Shown: in pieces, positions 25,228 through 33,883 of the stretch
Position numbering within the stretch: the first letter of the stretch is position 1
Layout: every line of letters starts with the position of its first letter
Assembly: GCA_013287845.1 (NCBI GenBank)
Contig: JABDDA010000005.1
Coordinates: 1-45,433, forward strand
Source of the DNA: Gammaproteobacteria bacterium
GTDB taxonomy: Bacteria; Pseudomonadota; Gammaproteobacteria; DSM-16500
DNA: 45,433 bases
Direction: 5' to 3'
Notes under the pieces: generated by a model
What the model was told of the DNA's origin: nothing
Database searches by the model: none
The model's input: only the letters and a program-made list of their open reading frames with translations
Made by a program: the position numbers and the translations under genes

Positions 25228-26063
25228 TTTGTCTGCTCCATGAACGCAAAATAACTTTCAGGCGTTCCAATGTCATGAAATAATTTTTCTAAAAAAATGG
25301 CTTTTAAAAAATAATCTTGCTGAATGAGGGTAGGGAAAATTTCTTTTTCAAGCGATACAAATTTATTTTCAGGAATCATCGAAATTATTTTTGAGGATAA
25401 TTTATAAATCCCTGCGTTGACAAAAGATTTGTCATGCCAGCCGAGCGTTTTTTGCGAGAGGTGGCATCCAGTGTCTTTCTTTAAAGGCACTGGATGCCAG
25501 CTAAAAGCATGCTGGCATGACGGCTGATTATCTATCTGGACGCCAGCTGGCGCAAAAGGCGCGCGGCTGGCATGACATTTTTCTAAAAAAGATTTAATTT
25601 GAAAAGTATCGGGATCAATTAATACAGATCCAAATCGATTCGCATCATCAACAATATTCACTCCAATCAATCCGAAAATATTTTTATCTAACGGCGTATC
25701 AATTATATTTTTAATCGACGCATCAAAATACGTATCACCATTCAATAATAAAAAATTTTCATGTCGAGATAATATTTTTTCTGCATGACGAAGTGCGCCT
25801 GCTGTGCCGAGTGGTTCATTTTCGCGAGAATAAGTAATATTGATGTTCCATTGTTCTCCGTTTCCGCACGCTTCAAAAATTTTTTCATGCATGTAGCTTG
25901 TGAGTAATAAAATATGTTTGATGCCTTGCGCTTGAAGTAATTCAATTAAATGAAATAAAAAAGGTTTGCCGTGAATCGGTGCGAGGGGTTTCGGAACATC
26001 AGAAATAACAGATTGTAAACGCGTTCCTTTTCCGCCGACTAAAATAGCTGCGAGTGTATTCAT
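25224..26063 (-). CDS. hddC: D-glycero-alpha-D-manno-heptose 1-phosphate guanylyltransferase with repeat-encoded insertion
   Basis: Sugar-nucleotidyltransferase that forms GDP-D-glycero-alpha-D-manno-heptose. The signature AAILVGGKGTRL...PKPLAPIHGKPF is at the N-terminus, the metal/substrate Asp is in LLLNGDTYFD, and the C-terminal FHDIGTPESYFAF is as expected. At 279 aa it is about 50 residues longer than usual. The extra 50 residues, between IKSFLEK and SFVNAGIYKL, are encoded exactly by a family B repeat plus an adjoining palindromic piece (25428-25577), with no stop and no frame change. Without the insert the two flanks join as in normal family members. The start is ATG 26063, overlapping the gmhA stop by one base; a GTG one codon upstream is possible. 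Whether the enzyme is still active is open. Confidence 0.88.
   Translation of the reverse strand: MNTLAAILVGGKGTRLQSVISDVPKPLAPIHGKPFLFHLIELLQAQGIKHILLLTSYMHEKIFEACGNGEQWNINITYSRENEPLGTAGALRHAEKILSRHENFLLLNGDTYFDASIKNIIDTPLDKNIFGLIGVNIVDDANRFGSVLIDPDTFQIKSFLEKCHASRAPFAPAGVQIDNQPSCQHAFSWHPVPLKKDTGCHLSQKTLGWHDKSFVNAGIYKLSSKIISMIPENKFVSLEKEIFPTLIQQDYFLKAIFLEKLFHDIGTPESYFAFMEQTK
25428..25577. repeat. family B palindromic element inserted in frame in hddC
   Basis: 150 bp (50 codons). 25430-25521 matches the copy at 36897-36990: outer arms TGTCATGCCAGC/GCTGGCATGAC and an inner hairpin GGCATCCAGTG/CACTGGATGCC. The rest (25522-25577) is a related palindromic piece with CGCCAGCTGGCG and a final GGCTGGCATGACA. 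In hddC it encodes a Cys/His/Trp-rich peptide with SCQHAFSWHPV and TGCHLSQKTLGWHD. Confidence 0.92.
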
Positions 26064-26665
26064 CACGCAGTGGTTGCCTCAGCACGCGCGTGCTGCTGTG
26101 TGGTTTGTGCAAAGGCTGATTCCACCCATTCGCAAATCGTGTGCCCTGCAAAAATATGGGCTTCTTGAATGCGTGCAGTATTATTTGAAGGAATAGTCAA
26201 ACAAATATCTGTGATATCTACTAATTCGCCGCCTTGATGGCCTGTGAATCCAATGGTTTTTGCGCCGACTTTTTTTGCAACTTGTATTCCTTTTAAAACA
26301 TTCATGCTATTTCCTGAAGTAGAAATTCCAAACACAATATCTTCGGGTTTGCATAATGCTTCAAGTTGTCGAGAAAAAATAATTGAATAATCGTAATCAT
26401 TGCTTAAACACGTGAGAATAGAAGAATCCGTTGTAAGTGCAATCGCAGGAATGGCTTTTCGTTCTAATTGAAATCGTCCAATGAATTCTGCAGCAAGATG
26501 TTGGGCATCTGCAGCGCTTCCGCCATTTCCCATGAAAAAAACGGTGCCGCCTTTTTTCAGAGAAGTGAGTACGGTTTGTGCAATCGTTTCAATGGTGGGA
26601 AGCAGTGCTTCCATTTTAGTCATCACTGTTTGATGACTTTGAAACGCTTGTTGGATGAGTTTCAT
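26063..26665 (-). CDS. gmhA: sedoheptulose 7-phosphate isomerase
   Basis: SIS-domain isomerase of 200 aa that converts sedoheptulose 7-phosphate to D-glycero-D-manno-heptose 7-phosphate, first step of the GDP- and ADP-heptose routes. Typical motifs: VFFMGNGGSAADAQHLAAEF, ALTTDSSILTCLSNDY and FGISTSGNSMNV. It is the first gene of the minus-strand heptose operon and is divergent from rfbF; repeat C1 occupies the space between them. Confidence 0.93.
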   Translation of the reverse strand: MKLIQQAFQSHQTVMTKMEALLPTIETIAQTVLTSLKKGGTVFFMGNGGSAADAQHLAAEFIGRFQLERKAIPAIALTTDSSILTCLSNDYDYSIIFSRQLEALCKPEDIVFGISTSGNSMNVLKGIQVAKKVGAKTIGFTGHQGGELVDITDICLTIPSNNTARIQEAHIFAGHTICEWVESAFAQTTQQHARAEATTA

Positions 26666-26730
26666 TTATTTTATCCCTGTATTTTTTAGGCGCATATGAT
26701 ATCTGGAATGTGGGTGTATGTCTATTTGGG

Positions 26731-26879
26731 TTTGATTTTGCTTTGTTGGATTATCGGCCTCGGGGTCCTGTCGCCGCATGGTCTCCTGTTGTTTTTGCGC
26801 TGATGAAGATACGCGCAAAAAAACAGGAGTACCATGCGGCACCACCCCTCGGATAAAGTTTCGTGGAAGCAAAATCAAA
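26731..26879. repeat. family C MITE-like element, copy C1
   Basis: 149 bp with perfect 13-bp terminal inverted repeats TTTGATTTTGCTT/AAGCAAAATCAAA. Inside, GCCGCATGGT (26773-26782) pairs with ACCATGCGGC (26831-26840), continuing through CTCCTG/CAGGAG to a loop with TGATGAAG. It occupies most of the 360 bp between gmhA and rfbF. No frame in it looks coding. Confidence 0.88.
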
Positions 26880-26887
26880 AAATATCT

Positions 26888-26947
26888 CTGAGGAGTACCG
26901 CACGGCACATCACCCCTCAGATAAATTTTCGTGGAAGCAAAACCAAA
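26888..26947. repeat. family C partial copy (3' half), tandem to C1
   Basis: Repeats the second half of C1: AGGAGTACC, CACCCCTC, GATAAA-TTTCGTGGAAGCAAAA, with the terminal repeat changed at one base (AAGCAAAACCAAA). The first half is absent. Confidence 0.8.
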
Positions 26948-27025
26948 AAGTATCTGTGAATTGCATCTCTGTAGCTGCCTTGTTAAGATACGGAACTCAA
27001 AATTTAGCCAAATATGGGAATAAAA

Positions 27026-27796
27026 ATGAAGGCAGTTATCTTAGCGGGGGGATTAGGCACTCGTATCAGCGAAGAAACTGTCGCTCGTCCTAAACCCATG
27101 GTTGAAATTGGTGGTAAACCTATTCTTTGGCACATCATGAAAATTTATTCCGCACACGGCATTCATGATTTTGTTGTGTGTTTAGGTTACAAGGGTTATC
27201 TCATCAAAGAATATTTCGCAAATTATTTTTTACACATGTCAGATGTGACATTTAATATTGCAAAAAATAATATGTGTATCCATCAAATCAATGCAGAACC
27301 GTGGAATGTGACACTCGTTGAAACGGGTGAGCAAACCATGACCGGCGGTCGATTAAAAAAAGTAAAAAAATATTTAGAAGACGAAGAAAATTTTTGCTTA
27401 ACGTATGGTGATGGTGTTGCCAACGTTAATATCACTGAATTACTTAATTTTCACAAAAAACATAAACGATTAGCGACAGTAACAGCTACGCAACCTCCTG
27501 GCCGATTTGGTGCGCTTGCATTAGAAGAAGAATTTGTAAAAGGTTTTCAAGAAAAGCCACACGGTGATGGCGGTTGGATTAATGGTGGATTTTTTGTGTT
27601 ATCTCCGCATGTATTAAATTACATTGACAGTGATGAAACGATTTGGGAACGCGAACCGTTAGAAAAATTAGCGAATGAAAATCAATTGGCTGCGTATTTT
27701 CATAAAGGATTTTGGCAACCGATGGATACGCTGCGCGATAAAATGCATTTAGAAGAACTTTGGCAAAACGGACAAGCTCCATGGAAAATGTGGTGA
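27026..27796 (+). CDS. rfbF: glucose-1-phosphate cytidylyltransferase
   Basis: 256 aa. Makes CDP-glucose from CTP and glucose 1-phosphate. The N-terminal [25 protein letters not shown] is the RfbF signature; [24 protein letters not shown] and [11 protein letters not shown] are also characteristic. ATG 27026 is preferred to 27014 because homologues begin MKAVILAGG and a GGGAA ribosome site lies just upstream. It overlaps rfbG by 16 bp. First gene of the long plus-strand operon. Confidence 0.94.
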   Translation: MKAVILAGGLGTRISEETVARPKPMVEIGGKPILWHIMKIYSAHGIHDFVVCLGYKGYLIKEYFANYFLHMSDVTFNIAKNNMCIHQINAEPWNVTLVETGEQTMTGGRLKKVKKYLEDEENFCLTYGDGVANVNITELLNFHKKHKRLATVTATQPPGRFGALALEEEFVKGFQEKPHGDGGWINGGFFVLSPHVLNYIDSDETIWEREPLEKLANENQLAAYFHKGFWQPMDTLRDKMHLEELWQNGQAPWKMW

Positions 27797-28836
27797 ATAA
27801 TTTTTGGGAAAATAAAAAAGTACTTGTTACAGGCCATACTGGTTTTAAAGGCAGTTGGTTATCGCTTTGGTTACAACAATTAAATGCAAAAGTGATTGGG
27901 CTTGCGCTTGATCCCAATACTTCTCCGAATCTTTTTACAGCGGCAAATGTTGCAGAAAATATGATTGACGTGCGTGGCGATATTCGTGATGCGCAAACTT
28001 TATTTTCTGTCATTCAAAAACATGAACCTGAAATTATTATTCACATGGCGGCACAACCTCTCGTTCGTTATTCTTATTCCAATCCTGTTGAAACCTATAT
28101 GACAAATGTGATGGGCACTGTGCATTTACTTGAAGCGGTGCGTCAACATGCTTGCGTGCGTGCGGTTGTGAATGTCACAACAGATAAATGTTATGAAAAT
28201 AAAGAATGGCATTGGGGTTATCGTGAAGATGAACCGATGGGAGGACATGATCCTTATAGCAATAGCAAAGGGTGTGCTGAATTAGTGACAACCGCGTATC
28301 GAAAATCTTATTTTAAAAAATTAGGATTGGCTTCTGCGCGTGCAGGAAATGTAATCGGTGGAGGGGATTGGTCCGAAGATCGTTTGCTTCCTGATATTAT
28401 TAATTCGTGTATTTCGAAAAAAACCCTGCAAATTCGCTATCCAAATGCAACTCGTCCTTGGCAACATGTTTTAGAACCGTTATCAGGGTATTTGCATTTA
28501 GCGCAATTGTTATATTCTTCTCCTGAAAAATATTCTGAAGCGTGGAATTTTGGTCCAGATGATTCTGATGCAAAACCAGTTGAGTGGATTGTAAAAGAAA
28601 CATTTAAATGTTGGGGTGGAAATCCAACCATGGAAATTATTCCATCGCCTGATTTGCATGAGGCGACATTTTTAAAATTAGATTGTTCTAAAGCACAAGC
28701 TCGTTTAGGTTGGAAACCGCGTTGGAATATTCAGCAAGCACTCGCTTCGACAGTGGAATGGTACAAAGCATTTCATGCGGAAAAAAATATGAAAGAAGAA
28801 ACGTTAAAACAAATTAAAAATTTTATAGAAGGGTAA
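27781..28836 (+). CDS. rfbG: CDP-glucose 4,6-dehydratase
   Basis: Extended SDR enzyme of 351 aa giving CDP-4-dehydro-6-deoxyglucose. NAD-binding motif in [16 protein letters not shown], catalytic Y-x3-K in [12 protein letters not shown], and the RfbG-typical [43 protein letters not shown] and [15 protein letters not shown]. The start at 27781 lies inside the end of rfbF; a GTG at 27790 is an alternative. Confidence 0.94.
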   Translation: MENVVNNFWENKKVLVTGHTGFKGSWLSLWLQQLNAKVIGLALDPNTSPNLFTAANVAENMIDVRGDIRDAQTLFSVIQKHEPEIIIHMAAQPLVRYSYSNPVETYMTNVMGTVHLLEAVRQHACVRAVVNVTTDKCYENKEWHWGYREDEPMGGHDPYSNSKGCAELVTTAYRKSYFKKLGLASARAGNVIGGGDWSEDRLLPDIINSCISKKTLQIRYPNATRPWQHVLEPLSGYLHLAQLLYSSPEKYSEAWNFGPDDSDAKPVEWIVKETFKCWGGNPTMEIIPSPDLHEATFLKLDCSKAQARLGWKPRWNIQQALASTVEWYKAFHAEKNMKEETLKQIKNFIEG

Positions 28837-28841
28837 TCACA

Positions 28842-30062
28842 ATGACACAACAATACATGCATGTTCCATACGGTCGCACCGTTCACGGTGAAGAAGAAAT
28901 TGAAGCTGTCGTAAAAGTCTTACGCACGTCCACACAAATGGGTTATCACGTTCGCGAAATGGAACAACGCGTTGCAAAATTATTTGCAAAACGTTACGGC
29001 ATGATGGTGAATTCGGGTTCTTCTGCGAATTATCTTGCTGTTGAAATTTTAAATTTACCTGAAGGTTCAGAAGTGATTACACCCGTTTTAACTTTTTCAA
29101 CAACAGTGGCGCCACTTGTAAAAAATAATTTAATTCCTGCATTCGTTGATGTTGAGCCAGGCACATTTAATATTGATGCCAATAAAGTGGAAGCACTCAT
29201 CACACAAAAAACACGTGCGATGATGATTCCAAATTTATTAGGTAATTTACCGAATTGGATGCAATTAAAAGAAATAGCGGATCGTTATAATTTAATTTTA
29301 ATTGAAGATTCTGCAGATACCCTTGGCGCAACAGTCAATGGAAAATCAGTCGGTGCATTAACCGATTTAAGCACGACCAGTTTTTATGGATCACACGTCA
29401 TTAATTGCGCAGGCAACGGTGGAATGGTGTGTGTAAATGAAGAACGTCTTGCTGATCGCGTGAAATTATTACGAAGTTGGGGAAGAAGTTCTTCTTTATT
29501 CGTTGAATCTGAAGCGATCGAAAATCGTTTTAATATTGATGTTGATGGAATTGATTACGATGCAAAATTTTTATTTGAAGCGATTGGTTATAATCTTGAG
29601 CCTTCTGAAATGGGCGCAGCATTTGGTTTAGTGCAGCTCGATAAACTTGATAAAAATATTTCTGCACGTGAAGATGCTTTTAAAATTCACATGAAATTTT
29701 TTGAAAAATATCAAGATTGGTTTATTTTGCCGAAACAATTTCCACAATCACGTACGGGTTGGCTTGCGTTTGCATTAACGCTTAAAGACACAGCGCCTTT
29801 TAAACGAAAAGATTTGCAAATCTTTTTAGAAAAAAGAAATATTCAAACGCGCACAGTATTTACTGGAAATATTTTGCGTCAACCTGGATTTAAAAATATT
29901 AAACGTCGTGAAGCAAAAGAAGGTTATGCCAATACCGATCACGTCATGCGCGGTGGAATGTTAATGGGATGTCATCACGGATTAACAAAAGAAATGATTG
30001 CGCACATGCATCAATCATTCGAAGAATTTACAAAAACAGTTAAGAAAGGTGTGACGGCATGA
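28842..30062 (+). CDS. DegT-family sugar 3-dehydratase-like enzyme (RfbH/ColD type) without Fe-S cysteines
   Basis: 406 aa, PLP/PMP-binding DegT/DnrJ/EryC1 fold. Where aminotransferases have the PLP lysine this protein has H185 (SFYGSHVINCAGNGG), the substitution that marks dehydratases such as RfbH/E1 and ColD. Position after rfbF-rfbG points to CDP-4-keto-6-deoxyglucose as substrate. Yersinia E1 binds a [2Fe-2S] cluster through C-x57-C-x-C-x7-C, with two Cys in a WGRDCWC stretch; here that site is WGRSSSL and only three Cys (C189, C197 and one near the C-terminus) exist, none at those places. No E1 reductase (E3) gene is seen. So either it works like the PMP/PLP-only ColD, or on another sugar. 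Ends in a 4-bp overlap with gtrA. Confidence 0.75.
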   Translation: MTQQYMHVPYGRTVHGEEEIEAVVKVLRTSTQMGYHVREMEQRVAKLFAKRYGMMVNSGSSANYLAVEILNLPEGSEVITPVLTFSTTVAPLVKNNLIPAFVDVEPGTFNIDANKVEALITQKTRAMMIPNLLGNLPNWMQLKEIADRYNLILIEDSADTLGATVNGKSVGALTDLSTTSFYGSHVINCAGNGGMVCVNEERLADRVKLLRSWGRSSSLFVESEAIENRFNIDVDGIDYDAKFLFEAIGYNLEPSEMGAAFGLVQLDKLDKNISAREDAFKIHMKFFEKYQDWFILPKQFPQSRTGWLAFALTLKDTAPFKRKDLQIFLEKRNIQTRTVFTGNILRQPGFKNIKRREAKEGYANTDHVMRGGMLMGCHHGLTKEMIAHMHQSFEEFTKTVKKGVTA

Positions 30063-30460
30063 CAGTTGCCAGAAAATCATTATCAACAAAATGGCAATTG
30101 ATATTATTTCTTTTTGTGGGCGGTGTGAACACGTTATTTAGTTATGGCGTGTATGCTTTTTTTATTTTTATCGGACTCCCGTACTATCTTGCTGTGTTAT
30201 TAGCAACGTGTATCGGTGTGTTATTTAATTTTATGACAACGGGTCGAATTGTTTTTAAAAATTCAAATTCTACTTTAATTTTTAAATTTATGGGCGTGTA
30301 TGCGTTTTTATATTTTTTAAACATTGGAATGTTAAAAATATTATTATTTTTTTCAGACAATCTTTATCTGAATGGATTGATCACAGTATTTCCATTAGCA
30401 GTATTAAGTTTTGTCATGAATAAATTTTTAGTCTTCAGGGAGCGTTATGAAACTCATTAG
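30059..30460 (+). CDS. GtrA-family membrane protein
   Basis: 133 aa, four membrane helices. FLFVGGVNTLFSYGVYAFFIFIGL and the basic end MNKFLVFR are the GtrA family pattern. GtrA proteins are thought to flip undecaprenyl-phosphate sugars made by GtrB. It overlaps the GtrB-like gene by 14 bp, in the usual gtrA-gtrB order. Confidence 0.85.
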   Translation: MTVARKSLSTKWQLILFLFVGGVNTLFSYGVYAFFIFIGLPYYLAVLLATCIGVLFNFMTTGRIVFKNSNSTLIFKFMGVYAFLYFLNIGMLKILLFFSDNLYLNGLITVFPLAVLSFVMNKFLVFRERYETH

Positions 30461-31391
30461 CATTGTCACGGCGTGTTATAACGAAGAAGAAAATGTTGAG
30501 GAACTTTACAACCAAGTTAAAAAAGTTTTTTCTGAATTACCGAATTATCGTTACGAACATATTTTTATTGATAATGCATCTCACGATCGTACTGTTGAAA
30601 TTTTATCTAATATCGCATCGCGTGATAAAAATATTAAAGTGATTGTGAATGCGCGTAATTTTGGGCACATTCGTTCTCCTTTTCATGGATTATTGCAAGC
30701 AGAAGGGGATGCCGTGATTTCGATTGTGGCAGATCTTCAAGATCCTCCTGAAATGATAAAAATATTTATTAAAAAATGGGAAGAAGGAAATAAAGTCGTT
30801 GTGGGAGTGAAACCTGAAAGCAAAGAATCTTCTTTCATGTTTGCAATTCGTCGCGCGTATTATAGTTTTATTTCTCGCATTGCTGATGTGAAGCTGATTA
30901 AAAATTTCACGGGATTTGGTTTGTATGATAAAAAAGTTATTAAAATTTTACGCACGATTGAAGATCCTTATCCTTATTTCCGCGGATTGATTGCTGAAAT
31001 TGGTTTTAAAATGACAGAAATTCCTTATGAGCAACCCGCGCGTCATCGCGGCATTACTAAAAATAATTTTTATTCTTTGTATGATATGGCGATGTTGGGA
31101 ATTACCAGTCATTCTAAAGTGCCGTTGCGTTTAGCAACGATTGTGGGTTTCTTTTTGGGAATAGTCAGTTTTCTTATTTCATTATCGTATTTAATCGCGA
31201 AACTTATTTTTTGGGATGAATTTGATGCGGGAATGGCACCTGTGCTGATTGGATTATTTTTCTTTTCATCCGTGCAATTATTTTTTATTGGATTATTAGG
31301 TGAATATATTGCATCGATTCATACGCGTGTGATGCGTCGGCCGCTTGTGGTAGAAAAAGAACGAATTAATTTTGATGAGATGTCATCATGA
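30447..31391 (+). CDS. GtrB-like undecaprenyl-phosphate glycosyltransferase (GT2)
   Basis: 314 aa. GT2 catalytic domain (residues about 1-220): ISIVTACYNEEENVEELY, the DNASHDRTVEIL strand, VADLQDPPEMI with the Asp motif, then two C-terminal membrane helices (about 225-255, 265-290) and the end GEYIASIHTRVMRRPL, all typical of GtrB/dolichol-phosphate-mannose-synthase-like enzymes. It charges the lipid carrier with a sugar for a periplasmic GT-C partner, most likely the next gene, which overlaps it by 4 bp. The sugar cannot be predicted. Confidence 0.83.
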   Translation: MKLISIVTACYNEEENVEELYNQVKKVFSELPNYRYEHIFIDNASHDRTVEILSNIASRDKNIKVIVNARNFGHIRSPFHGLLQAEGDAVISIVADLQDPPEMIKIFIKKWEEGNKVVVGVKPESKESSFMFAIRRAYYSFISRIADVKLIKNFTGFGLYDKKVIKILRTIEDPYPYFRGLIAEIGFKMTEIPYEQPARHRGITKNNFYSLYDMAMLGITSHSKVPLRLATIVGFFLGIVSFLISLSYLIAKLIFWDEFDAGMAPVLIGLFFFSSVQLFFIGLLGEYIASIHTRVMRRPLVVEKERINFDEMSS

Positions 31392-33883
31392 TGACATCGT
31401 ATAAAAATTTAGTGTGGACAGATAAAAAAATTAAATTTTTATTGATGGCGCATTTTATGATTTGTGCGATTGGCTTGATTAAATTAGCGATGATTGTAGC
31501 AGGAGTTATTTACGAAGAAAAATTATTGGGAATAGGTGTTCCCATTTTAGGTAATGCTATTTTCCATTCTGGAATCGGAAAATTAGGTTCTTTTTTACAA
31601 TATTTATTGGGGTTATTCCTTTTAGCGATTGTTTTTTTTATCCCAATTTATAATACGTATTATAAGACGACTTTTAGACGATCTTTTTTTGTTAACAATG
31701 CGATTGTTTTGTTTTTCTATTTTTTTCTCAACCTTATTTTTACGTATCGATTATGGATGTCTGGCACAAGTATAATGCATTGGTTTCCTGAATGGTTGTT
31801 ATTTGTCACAGTATTGCCGTTTGCATGTTCCAATTTAAAATTGAGTCAGTTACCTACTTTATCTGCGAAATGGATCGTGTTTATTTTAAGTATTCTTTTG
31901 CTGCAACTCTTTTTTATTTTTAAACCACTTATTTTAAAACCCATGCTCATTGAAAATGATTATATGGATATGCCTGGACAAACAGTATTGAAGTCGGGTG
32001 AGTGGGTCGATAACACGCGTTATATCAATGAACATCGTGTGGGAGGAATTTTTAAATATGATCCGCGTATTGATCAAGGAAAAACGCAGCAACCTGGATG
32101 GGGCGCTTATGTCAAAATTAATTCTTCACCCACGCTTGATCTTTTTTTACAGTCAGATAAAAATGATGCTCGATATCGTTATCTTTATTATCCTAAAGAA
32201 CAATCGTTAACGGTACGCGATGCTATGGCTGAAAATGAGTTTTCACGCTTAAGTTATAGCTATTCTCGCGCAGAAGATAGAATAAAATTAAATGAATTTT
32301 ATTTTTTATCACTTAATAAAAAACTTGAAGCATCAAGTCGAGTGTACACACCCGAAGAATGGGATTTTATTTCTAAAAATAAAATGGAATTAATCGATCA
32401 AGGAAAAACGGGATGGTTTTTTTATCATCATAATTATTTTTTCGAACCTATTTTTGCGGTGTCGCAAGGTGCGGTGGATCAACCTTTTGTTTATGGCTGG
32501 TTCGCAACAATGTTATTTGTGAAAATACTCCCTTTGTTAGGTGGAGTGAATTATCAAAATTATTTTAAATTGTTTTTTTCAATTTATCCGCTTTATTACT
32601 TATCTTTTTTAGCAATAGTGTTCGTTATTTTTCGAAGAATAGAATATGTTGCGTTAGGTTTTATGCTGGGAATTTCCGCTTTATTTGCATTAGGTATGCA
32701 ATCCGTAGTGCTTGCGCCGGGATTTAATCCTGTTCGACATTTTTTAGATATATTTGTGTTAGCAAGTTTTTATTTGTATACCAGAAAGCGCTCTTTATTT
32801 TGGTTAAGCGTAAGCTTGCTGTTATCTATCATTTCTATTTTCTTTAATAAAGATTTTGGGATTTTTTTATTGATGGCGTTAATAGGTGCAGTGACGGTAA
32901 ACCAGTTTTTTGATAAAAAACTTTTTTCACTCCCGATCATTTTTTCGTATGCAGCAGGATTGCTTGGTTTATTCACTTATTTGAAATTGATCCCAGGTAA
33001 ATTTGAAGGTTCTATTTATATGCTTTTTGGTGTAGGAAGTCCTTTCACTGCTTCTTACATTGTAAGATGGTTGTTGCTATTTGCGTTAGCATTTTATCTG
33101 ATGGTAATTTTATTTCGCTCTGTTCGCGATACTATGAATTATTTTTGGGTGGCGGTTATTTTTTATTGCCAGTTGCTATTAATTTATTTTCTTTGGTTTC
33201 CTCTTGCGCATCATTTTTTTGGAATGGCGATTCCTTTTATTTTTCTTGCGCTGTGCGCAATTCATTTGATCATTCGCTATTTTCACTTTGAACAGGATGA
33301 AAAAAGAATATTAACTAGCTTGATTGGATTTTCTTTCTTATTATTTTATCTTCCAAGCGCATTTAATTTTTATGGTGAAGCTAAACAATACCATGATAAT
33401 TTTAAATATCATCGGTTGTATCAATGGAACTTTGAAACAGCGCGATTTAATTCAACAATGGATCCGCAATTATTTGAGCGAGCTGTTGCTTTGATAAAAA
33501 AATATGATACACAACCTGATATTTATATGATTTCTAAATATGAGACGATTCTTCCTGTGTTGGCGGGGAAATATACCGCGTTTCCTTATCCAGAATTGCT
33601 TACTAATTTAATTAATGAAAATGCAGAACAAAAAGTGTTGGATGTGATTCTAAAAAATAAACCTACTTATTTCTTCGTAGATGCAGATATTTCACGGGGT
33701 TATAATTATGATTATTATAATCGCTATGATCCTGTATCGCGCTACTTAGAATTATATAAATATTCTTATGATCGTGCCGCAACATTAGCTCGGTTAAGTC
33801 ATTTTTATCAGCATATCAAAAATAAATATCATCCTATCGCGAGCAGTGAATTGATTACGGTTTATCAAAAAAATGATGTCTAA
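31388..33883 (+). CDS. 831-aa multi-spanning membrane protein, candidate GtrC-type glycosyltransferase
   Basis: Large integral membrane protein with helices in two groups: about residues 15-190, then a soluble extracytoplasmic segment of some 170 residues (from DYMDMPGQTVLKSGEWVDN on), then about eight more helices (360-650), and a soluble tail of about 180 residues. Position after gtrA-gtrB with an ATGA overlap is that of the serotype-specific GtrC transferase. I see no diagnostic motif. Aromatic-rich soluble regions fit sugar binding. It overlaps the next gene by 11 bp. Function is inferred from context only. Confidence 0.55.
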   Translation: MMTSYKNLVWTDKKIKFLLMAHFMICAIGLIKLAMIVAGVIYEEKLLGIGVPILGNAIFHSGIGKLGSFLQYLLGLFLLAIVFFIPIYNTYYKTTFRRSFFVNNAIVLFFYFFLNLIFTYRLWMSGTSIMHWFPEWLLFVTVLPFACSNLKLSQLPTLSAKWIVFILSILLLQLFFIFKPLILKPMLIENDYMDMPGQTVLKSGEWVDNTRYINEHRVGGIFKYDPRIDQGKTQQPGWGAYVKINSSPTLDLFLQSDKNDARYRYLYYPKEQSLTVRDAMAENEFSRLSYSYSRAEDRIKLNEFYFLSLNKKLEASSRVYTPEEWDFISKNKMELIDQGKTGWFFYHHNYFFEPIFAVSQGAVDQPFVYGWFATMLFVKILPLLGGVNYQNYFKLFFSIYPLYYLSFLAIVFVIFRRIEYVALGFMLGISALFALGMQSVVLAPGFNPVRHFLDIFVLASFYLYTRKRSLFWLSVSLLLSIISIFFNKDFGIFLLMALIGAVTVNQFFDKKLFSLPIIFSYAAGLLGLFTYLKLIPGKFEGSIYMLFGVGSPFTASYIVRWLLLFALAFYLMVILFRSVRDTMNYFWVAVIFYCQLLLIYFLWFPLAHHFFGMAIPFIFLALCAIHLIIRYFHFEQDEKRILTSLIGFSFLLFYLPSAFNFYGEAKQYHDNFKYHRLYQWNFETARFNSTMDPQLFERAVALIKKYDTQPDIYMISKYETILPVLAGKYTAFPYPELLTNLINENAEQKVLDVILKNKPTYFFVDADISRGYNYDYYNRYDPVSRYLELYKYSYDRAATLARLSHFYQHIKNKYHPIASSELITVYQKNDV

